DNA of 64,000 bases, taken from contig NC_080423.1 in assembly GCF_029873635.1 (NCBI RefSeq), forward strand, positions 91,743,191 through 91,807,190, given 5' to 3'. Position 1 is the stretch's first letter. Every line of letters begins with the position of its first letter. The notes below the pieces were generated by a model, which was not told the DNA's origin, ran no database searches, and was given only the letters and a program-made list of their open reading frames with translations. Both the position numbers and the translations under genes were made by a program. The DNA comes from Malania oleifera (taxonomy: Eukaryota; Streptophyta; Magnoliopsida; Santalales; Ximeniaceae). Of the stretch, positions 31,710 through 43,833 are shown piece by piece.

Positions 31710-32827
31710 GATGGATTCTACTAGTATTTTGGGAAGTAAATTGATTTAGTTGTGAATTGAACAAAAGGTATGATCAATTGCTCAGTAAAGTCTTATTACT
31801 GAATCACATGTTTTAATGCGAGAATTTCGGAAAAAGAGATGCATGGTTCTTGGCTTTGGGCCACTTACATATTTAATTGGATTATTAAATATATTTATGC
31901 AGATTTTTAATATATGGGCTGCTAGATTTTACATTAAAAAAAAATTATAAACGTTGATTGAAATATGATTTTTCAAAAATTATTACAGAATGGTTATTTG
32001 ATTATTATAGTTGACCCAAAGGTACACCAACTTTCAAGTTATCATTGAATTAGTCTAAATAATTGAAAGAATGGTAGTAAGATTGGGATGGATGCCCAAA
32101 GGTGACAGATCAATTGAACTTTAAAAAGGTTATCAATTATGTCTAGTTGGGTGAAAATCACCAGTAAATGTAAATGTTAGTATATTACACAAGTTGATCC
32201 AAAGATTGAAAGCAATTTGCTAATGGAAATATTTTACTCAAAGCATTATTGTTGTGATCATTTTTCAACTAGAAAATGCAAATGAATACCTTAAGGTTGT
32301 GGAAGATCGGTTCCGTTCAGCTGACGAGTCCCTTTCAGGAAGGTCAATGCCTGAACTTACCATAATGAAGTTTGATGGTAGCCGAGGAATGAACGACATG
32401 TCCTTGATATGACTAATCTAACTGCTAGACTTAAAGATCCATTAAAGGTAGCGGGTATGTTTTATGGTAATGAGACTCGCAAGAAGGAACATAATGGACC
32501 AAAGTGTTATTTTTATCATGGCTATGGGAATTTAAAGAAAAGCTGCCCGAAACGTAAAACTTGGTTCGAAAAGAAAGATAAGCTTTTAGCTTATGTATGT
32601 TTCGAATCTAACATGACATAAGTTCCTTCTAACACATGGTGGATTGACTCTGAATTTACTATTCATGTTTCAAATTCGATATAGGGATACCTTACAATCC
32701 AGAATATAAAGGATAATGACCACTTCATAGTCTTGGGAAATGGAAATCATGTACCAGTTGTTGGTGTTGGAACCTTTCAATTGTATTTAGAGTCAGGTCA
32801 TTATTTAGACCTGCATGATACATTATA
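31710..32827 (+). pseudogene. Gag and protease traces of the copia element
   Basis: From an ATG near 31711 there are gag-like traces, a CCHC-type knuckle (CYFYHGYGNLKKSCP, near 32504-32548) and then a protease-like WWIDSEFTIHVSNS stretch. The trace stops at the inserted gypsy element and resumes at 35455. A fossil with several breaks. Confidence 0.7.
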
Positions 32828-33126
32828 TGTAAGTACTCGATCCTTGAGATCTGGAATAAATAAATAAAGAAATGGGAAAAACAGTAAATTGAGCAGGTTT
32901 CATCGACGAAGCCAGAGTTTGGCGACGAAATGCAGGGGCTCATCGACGAGGAAAAGCCAAGAGGTTTGGGAAATCCGAAAATCTCAAGCTCGTTGATGAG
33001 GCCATCGCCATATCGACGAACTGCCTTTATTGACTTGTCAACGAATACGCCGCCTCGTTGATGAGTTTGCTCGAGTCAAAGGTGCTATAAATATCTTTTT
33101 CCATTGCTTCTTAACTAAGAAATGAA

Positions 33127-33171
<45 letters not shown>

Positions 33172-35449
33172 AGAACTCGAACCTCACTCTCTTTCTCTAG
33201 ATTTCTTCATCGTACATTGTTAGAATCGACGATCTAACGTTACTACAAGGATCATGGGAGGATTCTCTTCGAGATTTGTGGAATAGATCTTTGTTTCGAG
33301 CGTTTTTGGGTTTTGACTCAAAATTGAGGTAAGGCTCGGTTTTCATTTCTATTTTGGTAGTTATGTAGGGAATGGATTTGTGAGTATGTTTTGTACTGTG
33401 GATTATAGGTTTTGGGAACTCAGTTTGCTATTTAGAAGTCGTAGAGTTTGGGTTTGGCTATTTGGGGAAAGGTAAGGGAATTTTGTTTATATCGGTTATT
33501 TTCAAAATCGGATTCGGTAGAACTGTGGTTCACGATCCTATGTGTGTTTTGGTTACTCATTTGGGGAGATCTAACGAGTAAAATTATGGGTTTCTCATGT
33601 TATAGTTTTGGAAAAGAAAAAGGGCATTGGGTTGCATCTCTGGTTTCGTTGGAAAACCGTGGATATATTGTGATATATATTGTGTTATGGAGATGGTTGT
33701 GCCTTGACTTGTTTTAAACTGTATTTTGAAAATCATGATTATTGAGATTACCAAATGAGTGTTGATTGATTTGTTATATGAACATGCATATGTTGTGATT
33801 TTTTGAAATGAGATATAGGAACGGGGTTCTGAATTGTTCCATGTTGTGAAAGAGTATCCGACTCTATATTTGAGGGTGTGAAACATCACCTGCCAGTGAT
33901 TGGTAAGAGTGTCTGACTCTATATTCGAGGGCGTGAGCCTTATTGGCTGATCACCGAAGGATGTGGATCCACTAGTTGTACTGGTATGATGCCATGGGAG
34001 CCTGGGGCTACATCATGTGCCGGGGACGCCGTGTAATGCGGGCCGGCTTTGGGCCAAGGGGTGTGACGACACCAGGTTACTTGATCTTGTGTGTGCGTGC
34101 ATGTGATGCATTATATTGGAACTGTTTTGTGAAAATACTGGAATTGTATTGAAATGTGTATGTTTTATGTCATGATAACACTCATATGCCACACACTGAT
34201 ATAACCTGAATCTGCCTTACTGAGAAGTGTCTCACCCTTATCGTATGTACATGTTTTTCAGGTCCTTCGAGTAATTGGAACTAGCGTCCTTATGTTGGGA
34301 GCGTAGTGGCCGGTGTACTGCGGGAAGTACTTGTGTAAGTACTAGGACTATATCGGGTTGTCATTTTGGGGTTTTGGCTGACACTTGGGTTTATGTTTTG
34401 TATTATGGAGCTTAGACTCTTTTTGTATAGACTCTGGTATGGTACAAATTATGAATAGAAAGAACATTTTTCGCTGTGTATATGTTATGTAGGTGAATAT
34501 GTATAGGGTGTATGGGAACCCCACGGGGTTAGATCCTCATTCATTATTGTATCATTCGTATGGTTGTATGATACAAAGACAAGTTAGGTTACTATATCAC
34601 ACCCTAGGTCCCATTACCAGGTTCGGGGCGTGACATCTTGGTATTAGAGCTAACCAGGTTGTTAGGTCTTGTAGACTTGGTTAGGTGTAGCTATGTGTAC
34701 ATACTAGAGTATAGGATATGGGAAATGGGTAGAGTAGGTCGAGGGTTGTTGTGTTACTAGACAGGGACTCGTTAGCGGTGTCCTGTATTTTTCCTCGAAT
34801 GACGATTTCAGTAAAATCACGGTAAACCATTGATGACTTCTATGTCGGTGTGATAGAACAGACCTGGACTCATGAGATAGTAGTTAACATAACTAGTTGT
34901 GAATAATTGCGTTAACTATACTTGATGTAGGAGTGCCAATAGATTTCTATCGTATTTTCAGAATGAAGCCCAAGGATAATAACTTAGAAAGTGACTCCGA
35001 GGAGACCGCGAGTGATGAGTCTCCTTATGTGCCTCGAGGGTTGACGAGGCAGGTTATGCAGGAAATCAGGCGGAGTGTTAGGAGATGCGAACGCTCTCCT
35101 ACTGTTGCGAGGTGTACTATGAAGAGGTTCACAAGTATGCACTCTTCGACATTTTCAAGAGGACCCGATCCGATGATGGCAAAGGACTGGGTTGACACAT
35201 GGGTTTATGTTCTGTATTATGGAGCTCAGACTCTTTTTGTATAGATTCTGGTATGGTACAAATTATGTATAGAAAGAACATTTTCCGTTGTGTATATGTT
35301 ATGTAGGTGAATGTGTATAGGGTGTATGGGAACCCCACGGAGTTGGACCTTCATTCATTATTGTATCATTGGTATTGTTGTATGATACAGGGACAGTTTA
35401 TGTTACTATATCACACCCTGGGTCCCATTACCGGGTTCGGGGCGTGACA
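32828..35449 (+). mobile_element. Reduced Ty3/gypsy element inside the copia element
   Basis: A 5' LTR of 1808 bp (32828-34635) is followed by a primer-binding site TGGTATTAGAGC (34639-34650), a gag start (near 34960; SRGPDPMMAKDWVDTW) and a short piece of 3' LTR (about 35198-35449, ending CGGGGCGTGACA). Perfect 5-bp target duplications TTATA lie at 32823-32827 and 35450-35454. There is no pol. The LTR carries the TCGACGA-type motifs (32899-33065), a TATA box (CTATAAATA, about 33086) and a (CT)n tract. It is heavily reduced. Confidence 0.85.
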
Positions 35450-36189
35450 TTATATGTTCCAACTATTTTTAGGAACTTAATTTCCATGTCCAGACTAGAT
35501 AATGACGGTTATGGTTTATACTTTGAACATAAAGGTTTTCGTTTAATGAAAAGTGGCTTGTATGTTGGTTCTAGTGTTGGCTTTACAAGGTTTAATATCC
35601 CTTAATATCTTGTTTTGATGCTAACAAACAAGGAGAACTTAACATGCTTTGTTTAAGTGATGCATTTTCAGGACTCAATGATGAATGCAAGGTTAAAGAA
35701 TTCATGAAAGCTTGTACTTCAAATAAGGATGATTATATCAAATTTGAGGCATGGATTAAAACTTGAAGATCATGAGAGCATTGATATTAAAGAAAAAATT
35801 TCAAGAATAAAAGCTCAAGTGATCAACATGGAAAGTTCAAAGATCAATGAAGCTCAAAGTCTGAATTAGTGATGAAAGATCAAGAGAGATAAAGAATTGA
35901 AAGCTCACTTCAAATTCAAGATCATTGAAGCTCAGCAATAAAGAGAACTCAAAGCAAAGAAGAATCAAATGAGTTTTTAGGACAAGCTTTGTAAGTACTT
36001 CAAATATGATTCAAGTATGATTTTTCATTTTGAAGCTTATTAGGCAAAAAGACTTAGAGACCTTAGTTTAAGTCTTGGAACATATTTTTTCAAAGTTAAA
36101 CAAGTTAATATTCCAAGATAAATTAAGAAAAGAGAATAGAAATAAAAAATGTCTTAAAATGAGAAACAACTACTTGGTAGACAACTGTT

Positions 36190-36400
36190 TGTCTATGGAC
36201 AGATGACTGACATATTAAAGGAACTTAAACAAGTAGGCAGAAGCATGACAGACGACTGTCAGTGACAAATGAGACAACTGCATAGGTTTTGCCAGACGAC
36301 TGCCACCCTGATGACAGGCGACTGCCACCTTACTGTTTGAGAAATATATACTTGAAATGCATGGACAGACGACTGCCAAAGAGCACACAGTCGTTTGGCT
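36190..36400 (+). repeat. CAGACGACTG-type short dyads in the solo LTR
   Basis: Variants of GACAGACGACTGCCA occur about six times in 210 bp in the U3 part. The gypsy insertion lies immediately downstream. Confidence 0.7.
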
Positions 36401-36414
36401 CGCGGCAAATTTTA

Positions 36415-37945
36415 TGTAAGAACCCAAACCGTAATAAATGTGTTTAAATAAATAAGAGAGGGACAAATTGGGAATTTGGCATATTTCGTCGACGAAGCCA
36501 AAATTCATCGACGAAGCCTTTGTTCTTCTTGTCGACGAAATTCAGAGACTCGTCGACGAGAAGAAGCCGAGGAGTTTTGGAATCAGGAATATCAGGATTC
36601 GTCGACGAGGTCACCGATTCGTCGACGAAGTCAGTGGAAGATTCGTCGACCAAGGCACCATTTCGTCGATGAAATGGGCTGGGTCAAAGGGCTATAAATA
36701 GGATTTTCCTTTACTTCCTCACTAAGTAACTTCAAATATCTCTCTCTCTCTCTCTCTAAACCTCTCCCTACTCTCCTTCTCTCTAGATTCCTTTGCCGAT
36801 TGTTGCTAGAATTGTAAATCTGAAGTTACCACGAGGATTGTGGAAGGATTCTCTACAATTTCTACGGATCAGAATCTCGTTTCGGAGATTTTTGAGTTTT
36901 GGCAAAAAATCGAGGTAAGGCTCGGTTTTCATTTCTAATCCGATAGTTTTGTAGGTAACTATCTTGTGAGCATATTCTGTACTGTGATTTGTAGGTTTTG
37001 GAACTCGGTTCCCTGTTTAGGGGCCTTGGAGTTCGAGATTTGTTATTCGGGGAAAAGGTAAGGGGAACTATGTTTATATTGGTTATTTTTGAAATCGGAC
37101 TCGGTGGAATTGTGGTCCACGGTCCTGTGTGTGTTTTGACTACTCATTTGGAGGGATCTAACGGGGAAAACTATGAGTTTTTCATTATTATAGTTTTGGG
37201 AAAAGGGTGGCAACAGGCTGAATCCCGGGTTTTATTGAAAACCGAGTATATGTGTGATTTATACTGTGATGTTGGGATGGTCATGCCTTGACTTGCTTAA
37301 ATTGTATTTTTTTGAAAAACCATGATTTAGATTACCAAATGGGTGTGGTTTTTTTGGTTATATGAGCATGCATGTGTGTGTGATATGTTGAAATGCTAGT
37401 AGGAATTAGGTTTCAAAATTATTTTAGTTACTGAGAGTGTCCGGCTCTATATCCAAGGGCGTGAGCCTATACCGGCAGATCAGGCTGAAGGGTGTGGATC
37501 CACCAGTTAGCACCGGTACGATGCCATAGGAGTCAGGGACTAGCCATGTGTCGGTTGCGCCGTGCTTCACGAGTTGGCCGGGCCACTGCCGGATTATCGC
37601 GGGTCGGCTTCGAGCCGAAGGGTGTGACGACATCGGGATTGCTGATCATGTGTTGTGTATGCATGTATGCACTGTGTAAATTAGTACTGGATTGCATTCA
37701 ACTGCGTGTATGTTGTATCATGATAACACTCAAATGCCACACACCAATATAACTTGTGTTCTTCCTTACTAAGAGGTGTCTAACACCGGCTGTATGTACA
37801 TTTTTATAGGTCCTTCGAGTAACCAGAAGTAGCGTCCTGGTGTAGGGAGCGTAGTGACCGGTGTATTGCGTTTAGCACTTGGGTAAGTGGTAGGACTATA
37901 TTTTTATTGGGTTGCCATTTTGAGATGTATTTAGGCATCCGCAGA
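36415..37945 (+). repeat. 5' LTR portion of the gypsy chromovirus
   Basis: Collinear with 42037-43570. It includes the TCGTCGACGAA array (36486-36672), the TATA box (CTATAAATA at about 36691) and a (CT)n tract (about 36739-36758). Confidence 0.85.
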
Positions 37946-38040
37946 CTGGTGGGTATGCTTTAGATCCGTGAGTTCTCAGTGTTGGTGGATAAAGCCACAG
38001 TGATCGAGATTGGTATTCGAGAGGATGAGGTGGATTAGGA

Positions 38041-41000
38041 ATCGAGGAAGAGGACAGTACCTTCAGGTTCTCAAATAGGATCTTGTCAGGGATCGTGGAA
38101 GAAGAGGAGCAAAGGCTCGGGTTACTGTCAGAATACCGAGCACCAGGACTTTAAGGGGATTCAGACTAGTGGTCGTTGTACCAGGTGCCACAGGCGGCAC
38201 AAGGGTGAGTGCCGGTCATTTGAGGGTAACTGCTACAATTGTGGCCAACGAGGTCACATGGTTCGTGATTGTCGAGCATCGAGGCGAGATGTGCCTGCAT
38301 TCAGTGGGAACCGAGGGAGCAATCAGATACCTCGGGGAACTGTTCAAGCGAATATAGTTTCGGCCAGAGTATACTCTCTTACTCCAGCAGACGCTGAGCA
38401 TGTAGGTAACGTGGTGATAGGTACCTTATTATTGCTTTTGAATAAAGCTTCTGTTTTGTTTGATTCGGGTGCGACCCATTCGTTTGTGTCTGTGAATTTT
38501 GTGGGACGATGTGGGGTTGAGACCCGAGACATGAATGAGGTGTTATCAGTTGCTACGCCATCTGGGAGTGTATCTTTCTGTAGGAAGATGTTGGTAGACT
38601 GCCCAGTGGAAATTCAGGGAAAGCTGCTACCGGCGAATCTTGTGGTATACGACATGTCGGGGTTCGATATCATTTGGGGGATGGATTGGTTGTTCTCCAA
38701 TTACGCTGTGATTGACTGTCGAAGGAAGGTGGTAATTTTCAGACCTCCTGGCGAGCAGGAATACGAATTCGTGGGATCGTGTGTGCGTTCAGCGCCACAG
38801 ATTTTGTCGGCTCTATAGGCGAGGAGGCTACTCTTGGACGGATGTCAGGGGTACCTAGCTTGTATGAAGGAACCGCCACGGGATGAGTTGAGACTCAAGG
38901 ACATTCGGGTAGTCAATGAATTCCCGAATGTGTTTCTAGATAATTTACCCGGTTTACCTCTGGATCGTGAGGTGGAGTTTGAAATAGAGTTGCTGCCCGG
39001 CAAGGAACCGATCTCTAAAGCTCCATACCGGATGACTCCAGTAGAACTTCGAGAGTTGAAGGAGCAGTTGCAGGAATTACTGGACAGGGGTTTCATTCGA
39101 CCTAGTGTTTCGCCCTGGGGAGCTCCAGTGTTGTTTGTAAAGAATAAGGACGGGTCGATGCGGATGTGCATTGATTACCGAGAGATTAACAAGGTAACTG
39201 TGAAAAATCGTTATCTTTTACCTCGTATAGATGATTTTTTGACCAATTGCAGGGAACATGGGTCTTTTTGAAGATTGACTTGCGGTCAGGATATCATCAG
39301 GTGAGGGTTAAAGCGGAGGATGTAGCGAAGATTGCTTTCCGAACCAGATATGGCCATTACGAGTTCTTAGTCATGCCTTTTGGGTTGACGAATGCTCCGG
39401 TGGTGTTCATGGATCTGATGAATAGGGTTTTCCATGAGTACTTGGATCGATTTGTAGTGGTATTCATTGATGACATTCTGGTATACTCGAGGAGTAGGGA
39501 AGAGCACGTGGAACATTTGAGGTTAGTGTTACAGAATCTGCGAGAGAAGAAGTTGTATGCTAAGCTGAAGAAGTGTGAATTCTGGTTGAGTCAGATTGCG
39601 TTCTTAGGCCATGTGATTACTAGGGATGGTATATCAGTTGATCCTAGCAAGATTGAAGCTGTGGTCGACTGGGTAAAGCCGAAGAATGTGCAAGAGGTTC
39701 GGAGTTTTCTAGGACTGGCGGGTTACTATCGTTGGTTCGTGGAGGGTTTTTCTAAACTGTCTGGACCTCTGACACGATTGACTAGGAAAGGAGTGCAGTT
39801 TGAGTGGACCAGTGATTGCGAGCAGTGCTTTCAGGAGTTGAAGCACCGGCTGGTTACTGCTCCAGTGTTGACCATTCCTTCGGGGGATGGTGGGTTTATG
39901 ATTTATAGTGACGCATCTCTGAAAAGTTTGGGATATGTGCTTATGCAGCAAGGTAAGGTGGTGGCGTATGCTTCTCATCAATTGAAAGAGTATGAGAGGA
40001 ATTACCCTACGCATGATCTGGAATTGGCTGTTATTGTATATGCACTGAAGATATGGCGACACTATCTGTACGGAGTGTAGTGTGAGATCTTCACTGACCA
40101 TAAGAGTCTCAGGTATTTATTTACATAAAAGGAGTTGAACATGAGGCAGAGACGGTGGCTAAAGTTGATTAAGGACTACAATTGCACGATCAGTTATCAC
40201 CCGGGGAAGGCTAATATGGTAGCTGATGCGTTGAGTCGGAAGTCAAGGCCTATGGCTATATCTGCGGTTGTAACTCAATGTCACATCAGACGGGATTTGG
40301 AGAGCTCAGGTATAGAGTTGGTGGTTGGTGAGCATCAGGCTTATCTTACTAGTTTGGTAGTCCAACTGACCTTGTTTGAGCGTATAAAAGCCGCGCAGGT
40401 TAGTGATGCAGAGTTGGTAGAGGTTATGGAAAAGGTACAGCAGGGTTTGGCTACAGAGTTTAACATCTTTGAGGGAGGTGTACTAAGGTTTGGAACTAGA
40501 CTGTGTGTTCTGAACGATGATGAGATCAGAAGGACGATTCTAGAGGAGGCGCATCGTTCTATGTATACGGTACATCCTGGTAGTACGAATGTGTGTGCGA
40601 GACCTTCTGGTGGTCTGGTATGAAGAGGCAGATTGCTCAGTTCGTGGAGCAGTGGCTGACGTGTCAGTAGGTGAAAGCTGAACATCAGAGGCCGACAGCG
40701 TCATTGCAGCCTTTGCCTATTCCAATATGGAAATGGGAGCATATTTCCACGGATTTTGTAACCAGATTGCCGCCAGTGCTTCACGGGCAGAATGATATTT
40801 GGGTGATCATGGATAGATTGATGAAATATGCTCATTTCATACCGATGAAAGTTGGCTATCCTTTGAGTAGGCTAGAAAATTTGTATGTGCAGGAGATCGT
40901 GAGAATGCACGAAGTACCGGTGTCCATTGTGTCAGATCGAGATCCGAGGTTTACTTCTCGATTCTGGATGAGCTTACAGGAGGCATTGGGGACGATGCTT

Positions 41001-41786
41001 ACTTTCAGTACAGCGTTCCACCCCCAGACTGATGGACAGTCGGAGAGAACGATTCAGATATTGGAAGACATGTTGCGAGCTTGTGTGTTCGACTTCGGTG
41101 GTAGCTGGATACAATTTATGTCACTTGTAGAGTTCGCTTATAACAATAGCTTCCAATCTAGTATCGGGATGACACCGTTCGAGGCCTTGTTTGGTCGGAG
41201 GTGTCGATCTCCCTTGTGTTGGGATGAGGTTGGTGAATGTCAGGTGTTAGGACCTGAACTTGTGCAGCAGGCGTTTGAGAAGGTGGGTTTGATCCGGGAG
41301 AGGATTAGATCAGCTCAGAGTCAAAAGAAGAGTTATGCAGATGTTCGCCACCGTGATTTAGAGTTTGAAGTGGGGGGTAAGGTATTTTTGTGTATCGCTT
41401 CGATGAAAGAGGTGATGAGATTTGGGAGAAAGGGTAAGCTAAGCTTGAGGTATATCGGACCATTTGAGGTACTTGAGCGAGTGGGTCTGGTAGCCTATAG
41501 AGTTGCGTTACCTCCAACACTTTCAAGGGTCCATGATGTGTTTCATGTATCCATGTTGAGAAGGTACATGTTTGATCCTTCACATGTTATTAGTTATGAT
41601 GAGTTGGAAATTGGGGATACTTTAGCGTATGTGGAGATACCTGTTCAGGTTTTGGACCATAAAGTTCAGAAGTTTCGTACCAGAGAGATACTGTTAGTGA
41701 AGGTATTGTGGAGAAACCACAGGGTTGAGGAAGCTTTTTGGGAACTGGAAACGAAGATACGCCGGAAGTATCCACAGTTGTTTTAA
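38041..41786 (+). pseudogene. Gag-pol traces of the gypsy chromovirus
   Basis: In order: a CCHC knuckle (CYNCGQRGHMVRDC, about 38231-38272); an aspartic protease (VLFDSGATHSF, about 38455-38490); RT from [16 protein letters not shown] (about 39030) through [11 protein letters not shown] (about 39463); RNase H ([15 protein letters not shown], about 39904, with HPGKANMVADALSRK near 40198); an integrase core (D..PRFTSRFW about 40940 and HPQTDGQSERT about 41022); and a C-terminal SRVHDVFHVSMLR with a chromodomain-like end. A fossil, with a few breaks. Confidence 0.85.
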
Positions 41787-42036
41787 GCACTTGTACATGA
41801 TCCTACTGTGGGTTGGGATAGGTGGTTAGTCGTCGGGAGTGTGAGTATTGTAAACTCCTTAGTCTGTTGTATATGTAACCAAAATTTTAGGGTATGTATG
41901 TGTATAAGTATGATGGGACTGCGCTGTAGTAGTCGCCAGTTTCTTGTTGGCAGTTCGTATATGTGTATTCCGGGTATGACTTTATGACTGAGAGATGGCA
42001 AATTTCGAGGACGAAATTTTTGTAAGGAGGGGAGAT

Positions 42037-43833
42037 TGTAAGAACCTGAACCGTGATAAATGGGTTTAAATAAATAAGAAAGGGACAAATTGGGAATTTG
42101 GCACATTTCATCGACGAAGCCAGAATTCGTCGATGAAGCCTTTATTCTTCTCGTCGACGAAATTCAGAGACTCGTCGACGAGGAGAAGCCAAAGAGTTTC
42201 AGAAATCGAGAATATCAGGATTCATCGACGAAGTCAGTGGAAGATTCGTCGTCAAAGGCACCATTTCGTCAACGAATTGGGCTGGGTCAAAGGGCTATAA
42301 ATAACATTTTCCTTTACTTCCTCACTAAGTAACTTCAAATATCTCTCTTTCTCTCTCTGTCTCTAAACCTCTCCCTACTCTTCTTCTCTCTAGATTCCTT
42401 CGCCAATTGTTGCTGGAATCGTAAATCCGAAGTTACTACGAGGATCGTGGAAGGATTCTTTACAATTTCTACGGATCGGAATCTCATTTCGGAGATTTTT
42501 GGGTTTTGGCGAAAAATCGAGGTAAGGCTCGGTTTTCATTTCTGATCCAGTAGTTTTGTAGGTAACTGTCTTGTGAGCATATTTTATACTGTGATTTGTA
42601 GGTTTTGGAACTCGGTTCGCTGTTTAGGGGCCTTGGAGTTCGGGATTTGTTATTCGGGAAAAAGGTAAGGGGAACTTTTGAAATCGGACTCGGTGGAACT
42701 GTGGTCCACGGTCATGTGTGTGTTTTGACTACTCATTTGGGAGGATCTAATGGGGAAAACTATGGGTTTTTCATTATTATAGTTTTGGGAAAAAGGAGGC
42801 GACGGGCTGAATCCCTGATTTTGTTGAAAATCGAGTATATGTGTGATTTATACTGTGATATCGAGATGATCGTGCCTTGACTTGTTTAAACTATATTTGT
42901 TTGAAAAACCATGATTTAGATTACTAAATGGGCGTGGTATGTTTGGTTATATGAGCATGCATGTGTGTGTGATATGTTGAAATGCTAGTAGGAACTGGGT
43001 TCCGAAATTATTCCAAGTACTGAGAGTGTCCGACTCTATATCCGAGGGCGTGTGCTTGTCGCTTGCCACGTAGACAAGAGTGTTCGGCTCTATATCCAAG
43101 GGTGTGAGCCTATACCGGCAGATCAGGCCGAAGGGTGTGGATCCACCAGTTAGCACTGGTACGATGCCATAGGAGTCGGGGACTAGCCATGTGTCGGTTG
43201 TGCCGTGCTTCACGGTTGGCAGGGCCAATGTCGGATTGTCGCGGATCGGCTTCGAGCCGAAGGGTGTGACGACATTGGGATTACTGATCATGTGTTGTGT
43301 GTGCGTGTATGCACTGTGTAAATTAGTACTAGATTGCATTCAACTGCGTGTATGTTGTATCATGATAACATTCAAATGCAACACACCGATATAACCTGTG
43401 TTCTTCCTTACTGAGAGGTGTCTCACCCCTGCTGTACGTACATTTTTATAAGTCCTTCGAGTAATCGGAACTAGCGTCCTAGTGTAGGGAGCGTAGTGGC
43501 CGGTGTACTGCGTTTAGCGCTTGGGTAAGTGTTAGGATTGTATTTTTGTAGGGTTGCCATTTTGAGATGTATTTGGGCACCCGGTTTGTACGTTTTGATA
43601 GAGCTAAGTTCTGCTCTTGTATAGACTCTGGTATGGTACTGTATATGTTGTTATAGAATGACCTTTTTTTGTTGCGTATATGTTTGTGATTGGATGTGTT
43701 TAGGGTGCCTGGGAACCCCACGGGGTCGGACCCTCATTTATTGTACTGTATCTTTGGATGGTTGATCGGATACAGGGACATGTTAGATTACATTTTCACC
43801 CTCGAGTCCTATTTCGGGGTTCGGGGCGTGACA
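42037..43833 (+). repeat. 3' LTR of the gypsy chromovirus
   Basis: A complete 1797-bp LTR next to the TTTTA duplication. TCGTCGACGAA motifs lie at 42107-42278, the TATA box at about 42295, and a CT-rich tract at about 42344-42362. Confidence 0.9.

Larger units (their letters stand above)
36415..43833 (+). mobile_element. Ty3/gypsy chromovirus (Tekay/Del-like) in the solo LTR, 7.4 kb
   Basis: Perfect target duplications TTTTA (36410-36414 and 43834-43838) mark the ends. A 5' LTR portion (36415 to about 37945) and a complete 3' LTR (42037-43833, 1797 bp, TGTAAGAACC...CGGGGCGTGACA) bracket gag knuckle, protease, RT, RNase H and integrase traces. The integrase tail (VLWRNHRVEEAFWELETKIR) is of the Tekay/Del chromovirus type. 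A purine tract AAGGAGGGGAGA precedes the 3' LTR. Before it lies TTTCGAGGACGAAAT, a known pre-PPT phrase of this lineage. The copy is broken in several places. LTR starts differ at about 18 of 185 positions, nearly all transitions. Confidence 0.9.
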
